Below are positions 26,960 through 35,298 of a stretch of DNA of 64,000 bases, piece after piece. This stretch comes from Alphaproteobacteria bacterium (lineage in GTDB: Bacteria > Pseudomonadota > Alphaproteobacteria > Micavibrionales > Micavibrionaceae), in NCBI GenBank assembly GCA_023384135.1, contig JAHDXS010000001.1:558001-622000 (forward strand), read 5' to 3'. A program made the position numbers and the translations under genes. Under the pieces are notes generated by a model that saw only the letters and a list, made by a program, of their open reading frames with translations, was not told where the DNA came from and did not search any database. The first letter of the stretch is position 1. Each line of letters opens with the position of its first letter.

Positions 26960-27952
26960 ATGGCACGTCCAGGCCGCCCCGCAATGCCGAAACCCGACCT
27001 GCACCCTCAGGTGGATGCATTTCTCGACATGCTCACAACCGAGCGTGGCGCAGCGCGGAACACGCGTCAGGCCTATTGGCGTGATCTTGCGGATGTAAGT
27101 CTGTTTTTGAAAAACAGCCGAAGCAAGGAAATCATCAAGGCCACCAGCGAGGATATCAAAGCCTATCTCGGCGATCTGTCTGAAAAAACCCACGGCTCTG
27201 GCGGCACCAAAATCGCCGTGCGCACCGTCGCGCGCCGCCTTTCGGCCCTGCGCCAGTTCTATCGTTTTCTGGTCTCCGAAAACCTGCGTCAGGACGATCC
27301 GACCTCCGCGATTGAAAGCCCCAAACAGGGCCGCAGCTTGCCCAAAACACTCAGCGAGCAGGAAGTCAACGCCCTGATCAAGACGGCAGCATCTAACGGA
27401 AACGCCGAAAGCATCCGCCTCGTATGCCTGCTTGAATTGCTCTACGCAACAGGTCTGCGCGTTTCCGAGCTGGTCGGGCTGCCCATGTCCGCCATAGGCG
27501 AAGAACAGAAATTCCTGCTCGTTCAAGGCAAGGCCGGACGGGAGCGCATGGTTCCGCTCACCGAAGCGGCGCAGAAAGCCCTGGCAAAATACCTTGAAGT
27601 CCGCAGTCAGTTTGCCGGCGGCGAAGCCGCAACCGGCATCCACGCGAAATGGGTGTTCCCGTCCAAAACATCTGAAAGCGGCCACCTGACGCGTCAGCGT
27701 TTCGCGCAGCTCCTGAAGGATCTTGCCAAGGAAGCCGCCATCGACGAAGACCGGGTCAGCCCGCACGTCCTCCGCCATGCCTTCGCCACACACCTGCTCA
27801 GCAACGGTGCGGATCTGCGCTCCGTACAGAAAATGCTCGGCCATGCGGATATCGCCACAACGCAGATTTATACGCACATTATCGGCGAAAACCTCAAAAA
27901 GACGGTGCAGGAAAAGCATCCCTTGGCCAAACCGGCGGAAAAAAAGGCTTAA
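26960..27952 (+). CDS. xerD: Tyrosine site-specific recombinase XerD
   Basis: 330 residues from ATG 26960, with AAGGAG 8 bases before it; a TTG two codons upstream is not needed. The SAM-like core-binding domain covers about residues 13-110 (FLDMLTTERGAARNTRQAYW). The catalytic set is complete: Arg in ATGLRVSEL, Lys in VQGKAGRERM, HxxR in SPHVLRHAFATHLL, and His and Tyr in LGHADIATTQIYTHI. It resolves chromosome dimers at dif with XerC and FtsK. The context (aroK nearby, accA after) supports the housekeeping recombinase rather than a mobile-element integrase. Confidence 0.93.
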   Translation: MARPGRPAMPKPDLHPQVDAFLDMLTTERGAARNTRQAYWRDLADVSLFLKNSRSKEIIKATSEDIKAYLGDLSEKTHGSGGTKIAVRTVARRLSALRQFYRFLVSENLRQDDPTSAIESPKQGRSLPKTLSEQEVNALIKTAASNGNAESIRLVCLLELLYATGLRVSELVGLPMSAIGEEQKFLLVQGKAGRERMVPLTEAAQKALAKYLEVRSQFAGGEAATGIHAKWVFPSKTSESGHLTRQRFAQLLKDLAKEAAIDEDRVSPHVLRHAFATHLLSNGADLRSVQKMLGHADIATTQIYTHIIGENLKKTVQEKHPLAKPAEKKA

Positions 27953-27964
27953 TACTTTAAGACT

Positions 27965-28004
27965 AGCCCTTGAACGCAGCACTAGGATCCTCCGTTCACG
28001 GGCT
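27965..28004. repeat. Imperfect inverted repeat between xerD and accA
   Basis: AGCCCTTGAACG and CGTTCACGGGCT pair at 11 of 12 positions around a 16-base loop. There is no T-run after it, so it is a hairpin of unknown role, perhaps an RNA-stability element or a weak terminator. Confidence 0.4.
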
Positions 28005-28043
28005 GGCTGATAAAATATTTAAAACTTGGGAATAACGTGGATC

Positions 28044-28991
28044 ATGAGCCAGCTTGATTTTGAAAAGCCGATTCTTGAGCTTGAAGGCAAGATTGCCGAA
28101 CTGCGCCACGTCGACAGCAGCGCGGCGGTCAATATCGCCGAAGAAATCTCCCGCATGCAGGGCAAAGCTGAAAAGCTCCTTAAGCAAACCTACAGCAAGC
28201 TGAACGCCGAACAGAAGGTTCAGGTCGCCCGCCACCAGGAACGCCCCCACTTCCTTGACTACGTGAACCAGATCATCGATGACTTCATGCCGCTCGCCGG
28301 AGACCGCCGCTACGCGGAGGATCACGCCCTGATCGGCGGCATCGGCAAATTCCGTGGCCAGTCCTGCATCGTCATGGGCCACGAAAAAGGCCACGACACC
28401 GAAACACGCATCAAGCACAATTTCGGCATGGCCCGCCCGGAAGGTTACCGGAAGGCACAGCGCCTGCTCGCGCTCGCCCAGCAATTCAACTTGCCTGTGA
28501 TTACGCTTGTGGACACAGCCGGAGCATACCCCGGCGTCGGCGCGGAAGAACGCGGCCAATCCGAAGCCATCGCCAAATCTATCGAAAGCTGCCTGCGCGC
28601 CGAAGTGCCGATCATCTCCGTGATCATCGGCGAAGGCGGATCAGGCGGTGCTATCGCTATAGCGACGGCGGACCGCGTGTATATGCTCGAACACGCGATC
28701 TATTCCGTGATCTCGCCCGAGGGCTGTGCCTCAATCCTCTGGAAAACGGCAGACTTCGCGAAAGAAGCCGCCGCCTCCCTCAAGCTCACAGCGCAGGATC
28801 TGATGGAGCTCAAGCTGATCGACGGAATTATCGAGGAACCCATGGGCGGCGCACACCGCAACAAACAGGACACGATGCTTAACGTCGCCAACCAGATCGA
28901 AAAAGGCCTCAAGGAACTGACCCCTTGGAATGGTCGGACGTTGATTCAAAAGCGCCGCGAAAAATTCCTTCAGGCCGGACGCCACTTCTAA
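28044..28991 (+). CDS. accA: Acetyl-CoA carboxylase carboxyltransferase subunit alpha
   Basis: 315 residues from ATG 28044; an in-frame TTG at 28026 is possible but adds six residues unlike the family start MSQLDFEKPILELEGKI. With AccD it transfers the carboxyl from biotin to acetyl-CoA, giving malonyl-CoA for fatty acid synthesis. Marks: HQERPHFLDYV, FRGQSCIVMGHEKG, VDTAGAYPGVGAEERGQ and the oxyanion-hole GEGGSGGAIAI. Length and end match the family. It has no partner gene next to it in this window. Confidence 0.96.
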   Translation: MSQLDFEKPILELEGKIAELRHVDSSAAVNIAEEISRMQGKAEKLLKQTYSKLNAEQKVQVARHQERPHFLDYVNQIIDDFMPLAGDRRYAEDHALIGGIGKFRGQSCIVMGHEKGHDTETRIKHNFGMARPEGYRKAQRLLALAQQFNLPVITLVDTAGAYPGVGAEERGQSEAIAKSIESCLRAEVPIISVIIGEGGSGGAIAIATADRVYMLEHAIYSVISPEGCASILWKTADFAKEAAASLKLTAQDLMELKLIDGIIEEPMGGAHRNKQDTMLNVANQIEKGLKELTPWNGRTLIQKRREKFLQAGRHF

Positions 28992-29013
28992 AAAAATTTC
29001 TAAATGAAAGCTC

Positions 29014-29454
29014 TTAAGCCACGCGGCGTTTTTTCTTGTCCTGCGCGGACTTCTCGGCGCCTTGACCGCGCGAACCGAAATGCACGTCCATGTGGGCCGG
29101 AATCCGCGCCCGGCGTTTCATCCGGTCGAAATTGCCGTGCCCTGCTTTTTGGTGCCCGTCTTCCGTCGCCGCCGCGCGAAAATACAGCATCAGAAAAACC
29201 CGGATGGCCGCCGTAAGCGACGTATTGCTTTGCTTCCTCAGATACACCAGCGTACAGATATTATGAATCGTACACTTCTCTTTGCGGGAAACGTATTTGA
29301 GTGCTTCCCACATCTCCGGTTCAAGCCTGACGGACGTACGCTTCCCGAAAACGGTAATGTTCCGGCCGATCAGGGTGCTGCGCACTCCGTCCTTACCGTC
29401 CTCTTGCCCGTCCTGTCCGTGAGATTCCGAAGACTTATTATTAAATAAGTCCAT
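29014..29454 (-). CDS. Ribbon-helix-helix (RHH_4-like) DNA-binding protein
   Basis: 146 residues from ATG 29454, preceded by a strong GGAGG. Frame continues upstream to 29541 but that part reads as untranslated AT-rich DNA. Central residues about 35-95 (RTSVRLEPEMWEALKYVS, then ICTLVYLRKQ and a helix) match the RHH_4 type of ribbon-helix-helix domain, in which the strand holding TSVRLE enters the major groove. The remaining C-terminus is basic and probably disordered. Its leader carries two runs of TG repeats (29464-29484) that could be its own operator. Targets unknown. Confidence 0.78.
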   Translation of the reverse strand: MDLFNNKSSESHGQDGQEDGKDGVRSTLIGRNITVFGKRTSVRLEPEMWEALKYVSRKEKCTIHNICTLVYLRKQSNTSLTAAIRVFLMLYFRAAATEDGHQKAGHGNFDRMKRRARIPAHMDVHFGSRGQGAEKSAQDKKKRRVA

Positions 29455-29463
29455 AATTCCTCC

Positions 29464-29484
29464 ACACACACTTTTACACACACA
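29464..29484. repeat. Paired (AC)n repeats in the leader of the RHH gene
   Basis: ACACACAC at 29464-29471 and ACACACACA at 29476-29484, separated by TTTT, lie directly before the RHH gene's ribosome binding site. RHH proteins often bind tandem short sites, so autoregulation is possible; this is inference. Confidence 0.35.
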
Positions 29485-29589
29485 GAAATAAATATAAAAA
29501 TACAACGCATACTCGTAACAAAAAAAGCATGCAACCCACATATGCTAGACAAAAACGGTCCGGTTTGCAACTATGAGATTATGACTTTA

Positions 29590-29859
29590 TTACGGTTTTT
29601 CTGAGGGTGTATAAGCCTCTATGGAAAGCGCGTGAATGGACTCAGCCTCTTCGCCAAGAATCCGGTGGACAAGCCTGTGCCTGTGAACGCGGCTGAGCCC
29701 TTGGAACGAAGAGGAAACAACTATAAGTTTAAAATGACTTTCGCCCGAACCGTCATCCCCCCGGTGACCTTTATGCAGATGGCTCTCGTTGATCGCCTGC
29801 ACGGAGGCGGCCTCAAGCCCCGCCTTAAGCCTTTGCGCGATAATCTCGCTCTTATCCAT
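29590..29859 (-). CDS. BolA-family protein
   Basis: 89 residues. The class II KH-like BolA fold is visible: N-terminal helix (IIAQRLKAGLEAASVQAINES), HFKLIVVSSSFQGLSRVHRHRLVHRIL with the conserved His and Arg, and the final ALSIEAYTPSE strand. BolA proteins pair with monothiol glutaredoxins or bind DNA, and act in iron-sulfur homeostasis and morphology. It is divergent from the J-domain gene with about 48 bp between starts, the standard alphaproteobacterial order bolA / J-domain / cobS / cobT. Confidence 0.92.
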   Translation of the reverse strand: MDKSEIIAQRLKAGLEAASVQAINESHLHKGHRGDDGSGESHFKLIVVSSSFQGLSRVHRHRLVHRILGEEAESIHALSIEAYTPSEKP

Positions 29860-29907
29860 GGGATTGTGCCTTTGCCTGAAATGGATGTTTCGCTATATAA
29901 TTACCTC

Positions 29908-30531
29908 ATGCCACGGATAAAGCTAAAGCAAAATTCGCCCGAATTCGAAGATGGAAAGCCCCGCACAGCGCAGAAAACCTGCGAAATGCCGGGCTGCCGC
30001 CAGCACGGCGACCACCGCGCGCCGAAGGACCGCGCCCTGAGCGACTATTACTGGTTCTGCCTCGACCACGTAAAGGAATACAACAACGCTTGGAATTTCT
30101 TCTCCGGCATGAATGAAAACGAGGTCGAGCAGCACATCCACAACAGTTTTTACGGCGACCGCCCCACCTGGCGCTACGACATGAACAAGGGCGGCCCGGA
30201 GGATTTTCTGTCTCGCAAGGCGTGGCAGACCTACAACTACACGGATAAAGACCCTGACGAGGAAAACCCCAAGGCGCGGAATAGGACTGGCGGCTCATCC
30301 GCCCTGCCCTTAACGCCTGAGCGCGAAGCCCTGTCCATCATGGGTCTGGAGGAACCGGTGACGCTGGACGAGATAAAGCGCCGCTATAAAACCCTCGCAA
30401 AAAAATACCACCCGGACTTGAACAGGGGATGCGCCGAGTCCGAAGAGCTTCTCAAACGGGTCAATATGGCGTATACAATTCTCAAGCTGGCCTATCAGAA
30501 ATATCAGACGATAGCCGATAAGGACGCATGA
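29908..30531 (+). CDS. J-domain-containing protein (DnaJ-like)
   Basis: 207 residues from ATG 29908; ATG 29881 is also in frame and neither has a good ribosome binding site. The N-terminal half has CEMPGCRQHGDHRAPKDR and YYWFCLDHVKEYN, a small Cys-containing module found in this family and possibly metal-binding. The C-terminal 70 residues form a J-domain, IKRRYKTLAKKYHPDLNRG, containing the HPD tripeptide that activates DnaK. It is likely a specialised co-chaperone; clustering with cobS/cobT suggests work on that AAA+ complex, which is inference. Confidence 0.85.
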   Translation: MPRIKLKQNSPEFEDGKPRTAQKTCEMPGCRQHGDHRAPKDRALSDYYWFCLDHVKEYNNAWNFFSGMNENEVEQHIHNSFYGDRPTWRYDMNKGGPEDFLSRKAWQTYNYTDKDPDEENPKARNRTGGSSALPLTPEREALSIMGLEEPVTLDEIKRRYKTLAKKYHPDLNRGCAESEELLKRVNMAYTILKLAYQKYQTIADKDA

Positions 30532-30602
30532 GTACCCTCCCGCCGGAGCGCGGCCCGCTCATACATCCCCAACGAAGCATCAAGAAACGGAAGTATTGAG
30601 GA

Positions 30603-31676
30603 ATGAACGAAACGCGCCTTCTCTCCGACGACCTCGACAAGGAAAAGGAAGCCAATCGGGGGATGACCTTCAGCATCACCCAGATCAAGGCCAAAGAGGG
30701 CAAATATACCTCCATTCCCGACACCAAATATAAGGTGCGCGACACGTTTGGCCTCGATATCGACTGGGAGGTCCCCGGCTTTACGGAGGATAACGCGAAC
30801 GTCCCCGACATCGACCCGACCTATCGCTTCGATCACGATACGACCCTCGCCATCCTCGCGGGCTTCGCCTACAACCGCCGCGTGATGATTCAGGGCTATC
30901 ACGGCACCGGAAAATCCACCCACATAGAACAGGTCGCCGCACGCCTCAAATGGCCGTGCGTGCGCATCAACCTCGACAGCCACGTCAGCCGCATAGACCT
31001 CATCGGCAAGGACACGATCGTCCTGCAGGAAGGCAAACAAATCACGCAATGGAAAGAGGGCCTCCTGCCGTGGTCCCTGCAAAACCCCGTCGCTCTGGTC
31101 TTCGATGAATACGACGCGGGCCGCCCCGACGTGATGTTCGTGATCCAGCGCGTTCTGGAGGCCGAGGGCCGCCTGACCCTGCTCGACCAGAATATGATCA
31201 TCCGCCCGCACCCCGCCTTCCGCCTGTTCGCCACCACGAACACGATCGGTCTCGGCGACACGACCGGGCTTTATCACGGAACCCAGCAGATCAACCAGGG
31301 CCAGATGGACCGCTGGAACGTCGTCGTCACCCTGAATTATCTCGAACACGATCACGAGATGGACATCGTGCTGGCCAAGCTCCCGGAATTCGACAACAGC
31401 GAGGGCCGCCAGAGCGTGAGCCAGATGGTCACGCTCGCCGACCTGACGCGGCAAGGCTTCATCAACGGCGACCTCTCCACCCTCATGTCCCCGCGTACGG
31501 TGATAAGCTGGGCGGAGAACACGCTGATCTTCGCTAACCGCGAACTCGCCTTCCAGTTTTCGTTCCTGAACAAGTGCGACGAGACCGAACGCCCCCTGAT
31601 CGCGGAATATTACCAGCGCTGCTTCGGCGTCGAACTGCCGCAAAGCGCGATCCACAACGTCGCTGTGAAAATCTAG
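30603..31676 (+). CDS. cobS: Cobaltochelatase-type AAA+ ATPase CobS
   Basis: 357 residues. Walker A is [15 protein letters not shown] (near residue 98), the following block [19 protein letters not shown] is diagnostic of CobS, and Walker B is ALVFDEYD. In aerobic cobalamin synthesis CobS and CobT drive CobN to insert cobalt into hydrogenobyrinate diamide. No cobN or other cob gene is in this window. CobS/CobT pairs next to bolA and a J-domain gene are widespread in alphaproteobacteria, some of which may lack the pathway, so another substrate is possible. Confidence 0.92.
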   Translation: MNETRLLSDDLDKEKEANRGMTFSITQIKAKEGKYTSIPDTKYKVRDTFGLDIDWEVPGFTEDNANVPDIDPTYRFDHDTTLAILAGFAYNRRVMIQGYHGTGKSTHIEQVAARLKWPCVRINLDSHVSRIDLIGKDTIVLQEGKQITQWKEGLLPWSLQNPVALVFDEYDAGRPDVMFVIQRVLEAEGRLTLLDQNMIIRPHPAFRLFATTNTIGLGDTTGLYHGTQQINQGQMDRWNVVVTLNYLEHDHEMDIVLAKLPEFDNSEGRQSVSQMVTLADLTRQGFINGDLSTLMSPRTVISWAENTLIFANRELAFQFSFLNKCDETERPLIAEYYQRCFGVELPQSAIHNVAVKI

Positions 31677-31701
31677 TCACTAAATTGATTGAAATAGGAC
31701 G

Positions 31702-32097
31702 TTAACGGTTAGGCTCGGGGGTATCCTTGGGCGTTTCGCCCGTGACATTACCGGGTACGTAATCGGGCAACGGCTCGACCGGGCCCGGGTTGCGGCGACT
31801 TGTGTCCGATCCGGTGCGGCCGTCGATATAGTCACCCGCACCCTCGATCACGGTCCGTCCTGCGCCCTCGACGCTCTCGATCACGCCTTTGACATCATCC
31901 CGATTGAACGCCGACACCGCGCCCTTGAACGCATCGACGGGCGCACGCACAAAACCGCGGAAAAATTGCTCGGTATTGGTTTCGCCGGGCTTATTGTCCT
32001 TGGCGGACTCCTGGACGCCGTTAACGGTCGCGAAAACCGCCAGCGCCGTACCGGCCACCAGCCCCAGAGTGCCCTTCGTCATTTTCATAAAAGCCAT
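31702..32097 (-). CDS. Small exported or membrane-anchored protein, unknown
   Basis: 131 residues. AAAGGAG lies 7 bases before the ATG at 32097, which supports the start. A hydrophobic segment near residues 8-24 (GTLGLVAGTALAVFATVNG) is a signal anchor or signal peptide; the rest is hydrophilic, with a repeated Asp/Val/Ile/Gly-rich helix and a Pro-rich C-terminus. I do not recognise a family. It is inserted between cobS and cobT on the opposite strand and its upstream region holds two inverted repeats. Confidence 0.65.
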   Translation of the reverse strand: MAFMKMTKGTLGLVAGTALAVFATVNGVQESAKDNKPGETNTEQFFRGFVRAPVDAFKGAVSAFNRDDVKGVIESVEGAGRTVIEGAGDYIDGRTGSDTSRRNPGPVEPLPDYVPGNVTGETPKDTPEPNR

Positions 32098-32141
32098 CGT
32101 CCCGCTCCTTTATCTCTATTGAATGCTTTAACCCAATGAGC

Positions 32142-32178
32142 TTTTTCGTTAGCACTCTCTAGCACGACTAACGAAAAA
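32142..32178. repeat. Long inverted repeat in the cobT upstream region
   Basis: TTTTTCGTTAG (32142-32152) and CTAACGAAAAA (32168-32178) pair perfectly around a 15-base loop. With A and T runs at its base it could act as a bidirectional terminator shielding cobT from cobS transcription, or as a regulatory hairpin. Confidence 0.5.
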
Positions 32179-32195
32179 AGGTCAAACTTGACCTT
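32178..32195. promoter_or_regulatory. 18-bp palindrome, probable operator before cobT
   Basis: AAGGTCAA-AC-TTGACCTT has perfect 8-base arms around a 2-base centre, the form expected of a dimeric repressor site. It stands about 70 bp before the cobT ATG and 80 bp before the divergent small gene. Confidence 0.45.
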
Positions 32196-32263
32196 AATCC
32201 TGCCCAAAAAACCACGCATACCCGCCATTTTCTGATATATAGAGGGTTCGGAGACAAAAGCCC

Positions 32264-34105
32264 ATGAGCGACAAGCAGGAATCAGGTAAGGCGGAACTCT
32301 TCAAATCCGGCACACGCTCGGTCATGCGGGCGATTGCGCGGGATAAGGAGCTGGACGTGACCTTCTCCGACGCGCAGCCCCCGACAGGCCAGATCGGTTC
32401 GCTGACCCGCCCGCGCCTTCCCATGCCCGATCCGACCATGCCACCGGAAACAACGCGCCTCGTGCGCGGATGCGCCGACACCTATGCCGTAAAACTGGCC
32501 TACCATGACCCGTCCCTGCACCGCCGCAACGCGCAAGCCGATCTTCAGGCGCAGGCCGCCCTAGACGCGCTCGAACAGGCTCGCTGTGATGCCTTAGGCG
32601 GCCTTCGGATGCCCGGCGTGATGAAAAACCTCGACGCAGTTCTGGAGGAAAAATCCAGGCGCCGGGGTTTCGCCGACATCACCCAGCGCGAAAGCGTCAG
32701 CATGGCCGACGCACTGCACATCGTGGCCCGCGCCGAACTCACGCAAACGCCTCCGCCCCCTGCCGCGCAAAAAGTTTATGCGCTCTGGAAGCCTTGGCTG
32801 GATGAGCGCCTGATTAAGGGCGGATTCGAAAAACTCAAAACCGCGCTGGAGAATCAGGACGCCTTCGCCGCTCTGGCCCGCGACCTGCTGCGCGAACTCA
32901 GCCTGCCCATCGGCGACGACAAAACCGATCCGGATAAGGAGGGCGAGCTGCCCCCCGAAGACGGCGATAAAAAAGCCGGGGAAGATGGCGAAGAGGAACA
33001 GGAAACCGGAAACCCCGAAGATAACCCCGGCGGGCAGGACGGCGAACCATCCGCCCGGCAGCAGGATGGCGGCTTCGATATGGGGCTGGAGGACATGCTC
33101 GGCGATCTGGAGGGCGAGGAAGAGGATTACGAATACGCCCCTCTGCCCGGGCGCGGCGAGGATTTCATCGAAGGACCGAACGGACGTTACACCGTCTACA
33201 CAACGCAGTTTGATGAGACGGTGGACGCCTCTGATCTCGCCGACCCCGATGAGTTACGCCGCCTGCGCGCCATGCTGGACAAGAAAATCGCGGGCTATAA
33301 CGCCCTGATAACTAAACTCGCCAACCGCCTGCAAAGAAAACTGATGGCCAAGCAGCGCCGCAGCTGGCAGTTCGATCTCGAAGAAGGCACACTGGACGCC
33401 TCCCGACTCGCCCGCATGATCGCCAATCCGAATATTCCCCTGACCTTCAAACAGGAAAAGGAGATGCCGTTCCGCGATACGATCCTCACGATCCTGATCG
33501 ACAATTCCGGCTCCATGCGCGGAAGGCCCATAGCCATCGCCGCCATGACCGCAGACATCATCGCGCAGACCCTCGAACGCTGCAACCTCAAGACCGAAAT
33601 CCTCGGCTTCACCACCCGCGCCTGGAAGGGGGGCAAGTCCCGCGACCTCTGGATTGAAAACGGCGGACCCGAATATCCGGGCCGCCTCAACGACCTGCGC
33701 CATATCGTCTATAAATCCGCAGGTGCGCCCATGCGCCGCTGCCGCAAGAATCTTGGCCTGATGCTCAAAGAGGGGATTTTAAAAGAGAATATCGACGGCG
33801 AAGCCCTCGTCTGGGCCTATAACCGTCTCGCCCGCAGGCCGGAGGAACGCAAGATATTGATGGTGATTTCCGACGGCGCGCCTGTGGACGACTCGACGCT
33901 TTCGGTGAACCCCTCCAACATTCTGGAGATGGATCTGCGCAACGTCATCCGCTGGATCGAGGCCCGCTCCGACGTGGAACTCAACGCGATCGGCATCGGT
34001 CACGACGTGACGCGCTATTATCAGAAGGCCATCACCATCGCCGACGCCGACGAACTGGCACAGGCCCTGACGACACAGCTCTCGGATATCTTCGATCAGC
34101 ACTGA
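32264..34105 (+). CDS. cobT: Cobaltochelatase-type VWA protein CobT
   Basis: 613 residues, normal for CobT. N-terminal helical domain up to about residue 220, a strongly acidic linker (about 225-300, Glu/Asp/Gly-rich), and a C-terminal von Willebrand A domain with the metal-ion site [10 protein letters not shown] near residue 411 and [13 protein letters not shown] later. It partners CobS in a chaperone-like AAA+ complex. Separated from cobS by a small minus-strand gene and a spacer with two inverted repeats, so it likely has its own promoter. Confidence 0.93.
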   Translation: MSDKQESGKAELFKSGTRSVMRAIARDKELDVTFSDAQPPTGQIGSLTRPRLPMPDPTMPPETTRLVRGCADTYAVKLAYHDPSLHRRNAQADLQAQAALDALEQARCDALGGLRMPGVMKNLDAVLEEKSRRRGFADITQRESVSMADALHIVARAELTQTPPPPAAQKVYALWKPWLDERLIKGGFEKLKTALENQDAFAALARDLLRELSLPIGDDKTDPDKEGELPPEDGDKKAGEDGEEEQETGNPEDNPGGQDGEPSARQQDGGFDMGLEDMLGDLEGEEEDYEYAPLPGRGEDFIEGPNGRYTVYTTQFDETVDASDLADPDELRRLRAMLDKKIAGYNALITKLANRLQRKLMAKQRRSWQFDLEEGTLDASRLARMIANPNIPLTFKQEKEMPFRDTILTILIDNSGSMRGRPIAIAAMTADIIAQTLERCNLKTEILGFTTRAWKGGKSRDLWIENGGPEYPGRLNDLRHIVYKSAGAPMRRCRKNLGLMLKEGILKENIDGEALVWAYNRLARRPEERKILMVISDGAPVDDSTLSVNPSNILEMDLRNVIRWIEARSDVELNAIGIGHDVTRYYQKAITIADADELAQALTTQLSDIFDQH

Positions 34106-34121
34106 CGGAAGAAAATGGAAA

Positions 34122-34529
34122 TCAGGTTCCGGTCTTTTTGAACGCCCCGCGCACCACCTGCCACGACTTGGCAACGTGATACATGCGGGCGAAGGCGGCC
34201 GGACTGCTGCGGACGAAGCCGAGTATACCCTGAACCAGCAGATCCGTATCCGGGTCCTCGCGCAGGAAATAATCCTCAATGGCCTTGTCGAGGATCAGAT
34301 ACCCCCGCTTGCGCGAAAAACTGTCGCGCGGCGCATACTTGGCCAGATAAAGCCCAAGGCAAATATGGTTTTGTTCGGATTGCGTAGCGAACGACTCGAG
34401 CGCCTCGCAATCGTCCTCGCTCAGCTCCCAATGCTCAAGGTTACGGATCAGAACCGGATGCGCACGCTCGAATTCGGCGGTATAGACCTGCCGGAACCTC
34501 GCGAGCGTGGTTTTGATTTCTGCAGGCAT
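34122..34529 (-). CDS. Unknown family protein, paralogue of the next gene
   Basis: 135 residues, no signal peptide or membrane helix. I do not recognise a named family. Its C-terminal 90 residues match the neighbouring minus-strand gene: CLGLYLAKYAPRDS here against CLHLVKYAPAGS there, then a Gly, an LDxxIE segment, a Gly-(I/L)-xx-F block, P-x-AF-x-R and SW. The pair therefore arose by duplication. It converges on cobT with 16 bp between stops. Confidence 0.6.
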   Translation of the reverse strand: MPAEIKTTLARFRQVYTAEFERAHPVLIRNLEHWELSEDDCEALESFATQSEQNHICLGLYLAKYAPRDSFSRKRGYLILDKAIEDYFLREDPDTDLLVQGILGFVRSSPAAFARMYHVAKSWQVVRGAFKKTGT

Positions 34530-34635
34530 AACCCTTCCCCCAAACGAAGAACGACCGCGTATCAGCGGCCACAGCGGCTATGTCTAACACGAATGAAGGT
34601 CAAAATTCAAGAAAAACGCTGGAATGGGGATCGAC

Positions 34636-35157
34636 TCACAGCGGATCGAACCCCGGAGGCCCGCCCTCAGGCTCGCTCCGCCCGCCGTTTCCGGTGCCGC
34701 TCTTATCCCCGCTGCCGGATTTTCCGAAATCCCCGCCACTCCCGCTATGAAACACACGGGCCAGCAGCGTATCGGTCGTCTCCCAAGACCGGATGAGATC
34801 GGCATAACGCTTGAAGGCCTTGGGTTGCCCGGCCAAAAAAGCCATCAACCCGTCCATCATGACCTCTTTATGCGGATGGTTCTGGGTAAAGCACCGCTCG
34901 ATGAAAAAATCAAGGTGCCGCTCGCCGTACTGCCGGGGCGAGCTGCCTGCGGGCGCATACTTGACCAAATGCAGGCATACCGCCAGCTTCATATCGCTGG
35001 ACTCGCGTGTTAGCTCGGTCAGAAGGTCGCTATCCTGTCGCGTCACCCGGTGCGCCTTCAGCCGCTCCACAAGCTCGGGATAGCGGTGGCTCAGAATCTC
35101 CACAAACTTCTGGTCGAAGGCACTTGAAGGATTTCTAGGTTGTAGATCGCGCGCCAT
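34636..35157 (-). CDS. Unknown family protein, paralogue of the preceding gene
   Basis: 173 residues from ATG 35157; the frame is open to ATG 35220 and the best purine-rich site (AAGGAG) lies 18 bases before 35157, so the start is uncertain. Residues about 20-130 align with the 135-residue neighbour (CLHLVKYAPAGS, LDFFIERCF, GLMAFLAGQPKAFKRY, SWETTD). The C-terminal 45 residues are Gly/Ser-rich and absent from the paralogue. No function is visible. Confidence 0.6.
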   Translation of the reverse strand: MARDLQPRNPSSAFDQKFVEILSHRYPELVERLKAHRVTRQDSDLLTELTRESSDMKLAVCLHLVKYAPAGSSPRQYGERHLDFFIERCFTQNHPHKEVMMDGLMAFLAGQPKAFKRYADLIRSWETTDTLLARVFHSGSGGDFGKSGSGDKSGTGNGGRSEPEGGPPGFDPL

Positions 35158-35298
35158 GGCTGTCTTTAATCGACTCTCCTTGTGATCCCCGCCAGAGAAT
35201 ACACCAGAACCGCCCTCCATTTCACGATAAAAATGCCCTTAAACCCCTTGTATCAGGCCGGAATTTCCCCTAACAAGGCAGGACGCGACGAGGAATCC

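Noticed and set aside
26849-27982. Minus-strand frame of 377 codons opposite xerD
   Set aside because: xerD has the complete catalytic set; the opposite frame has no domain.
27953-28043. dif site next to xerD
   Set aside because: No 28-bp dif-like sequence with XerC/XerD arms and central hexamer is visible, and dif need not be near xerD.
30504-31655. Minus-strand frame of 383 codons opposite cobS
   Set aside because: cobS is certain; the antisense frame reflects its codon bias.
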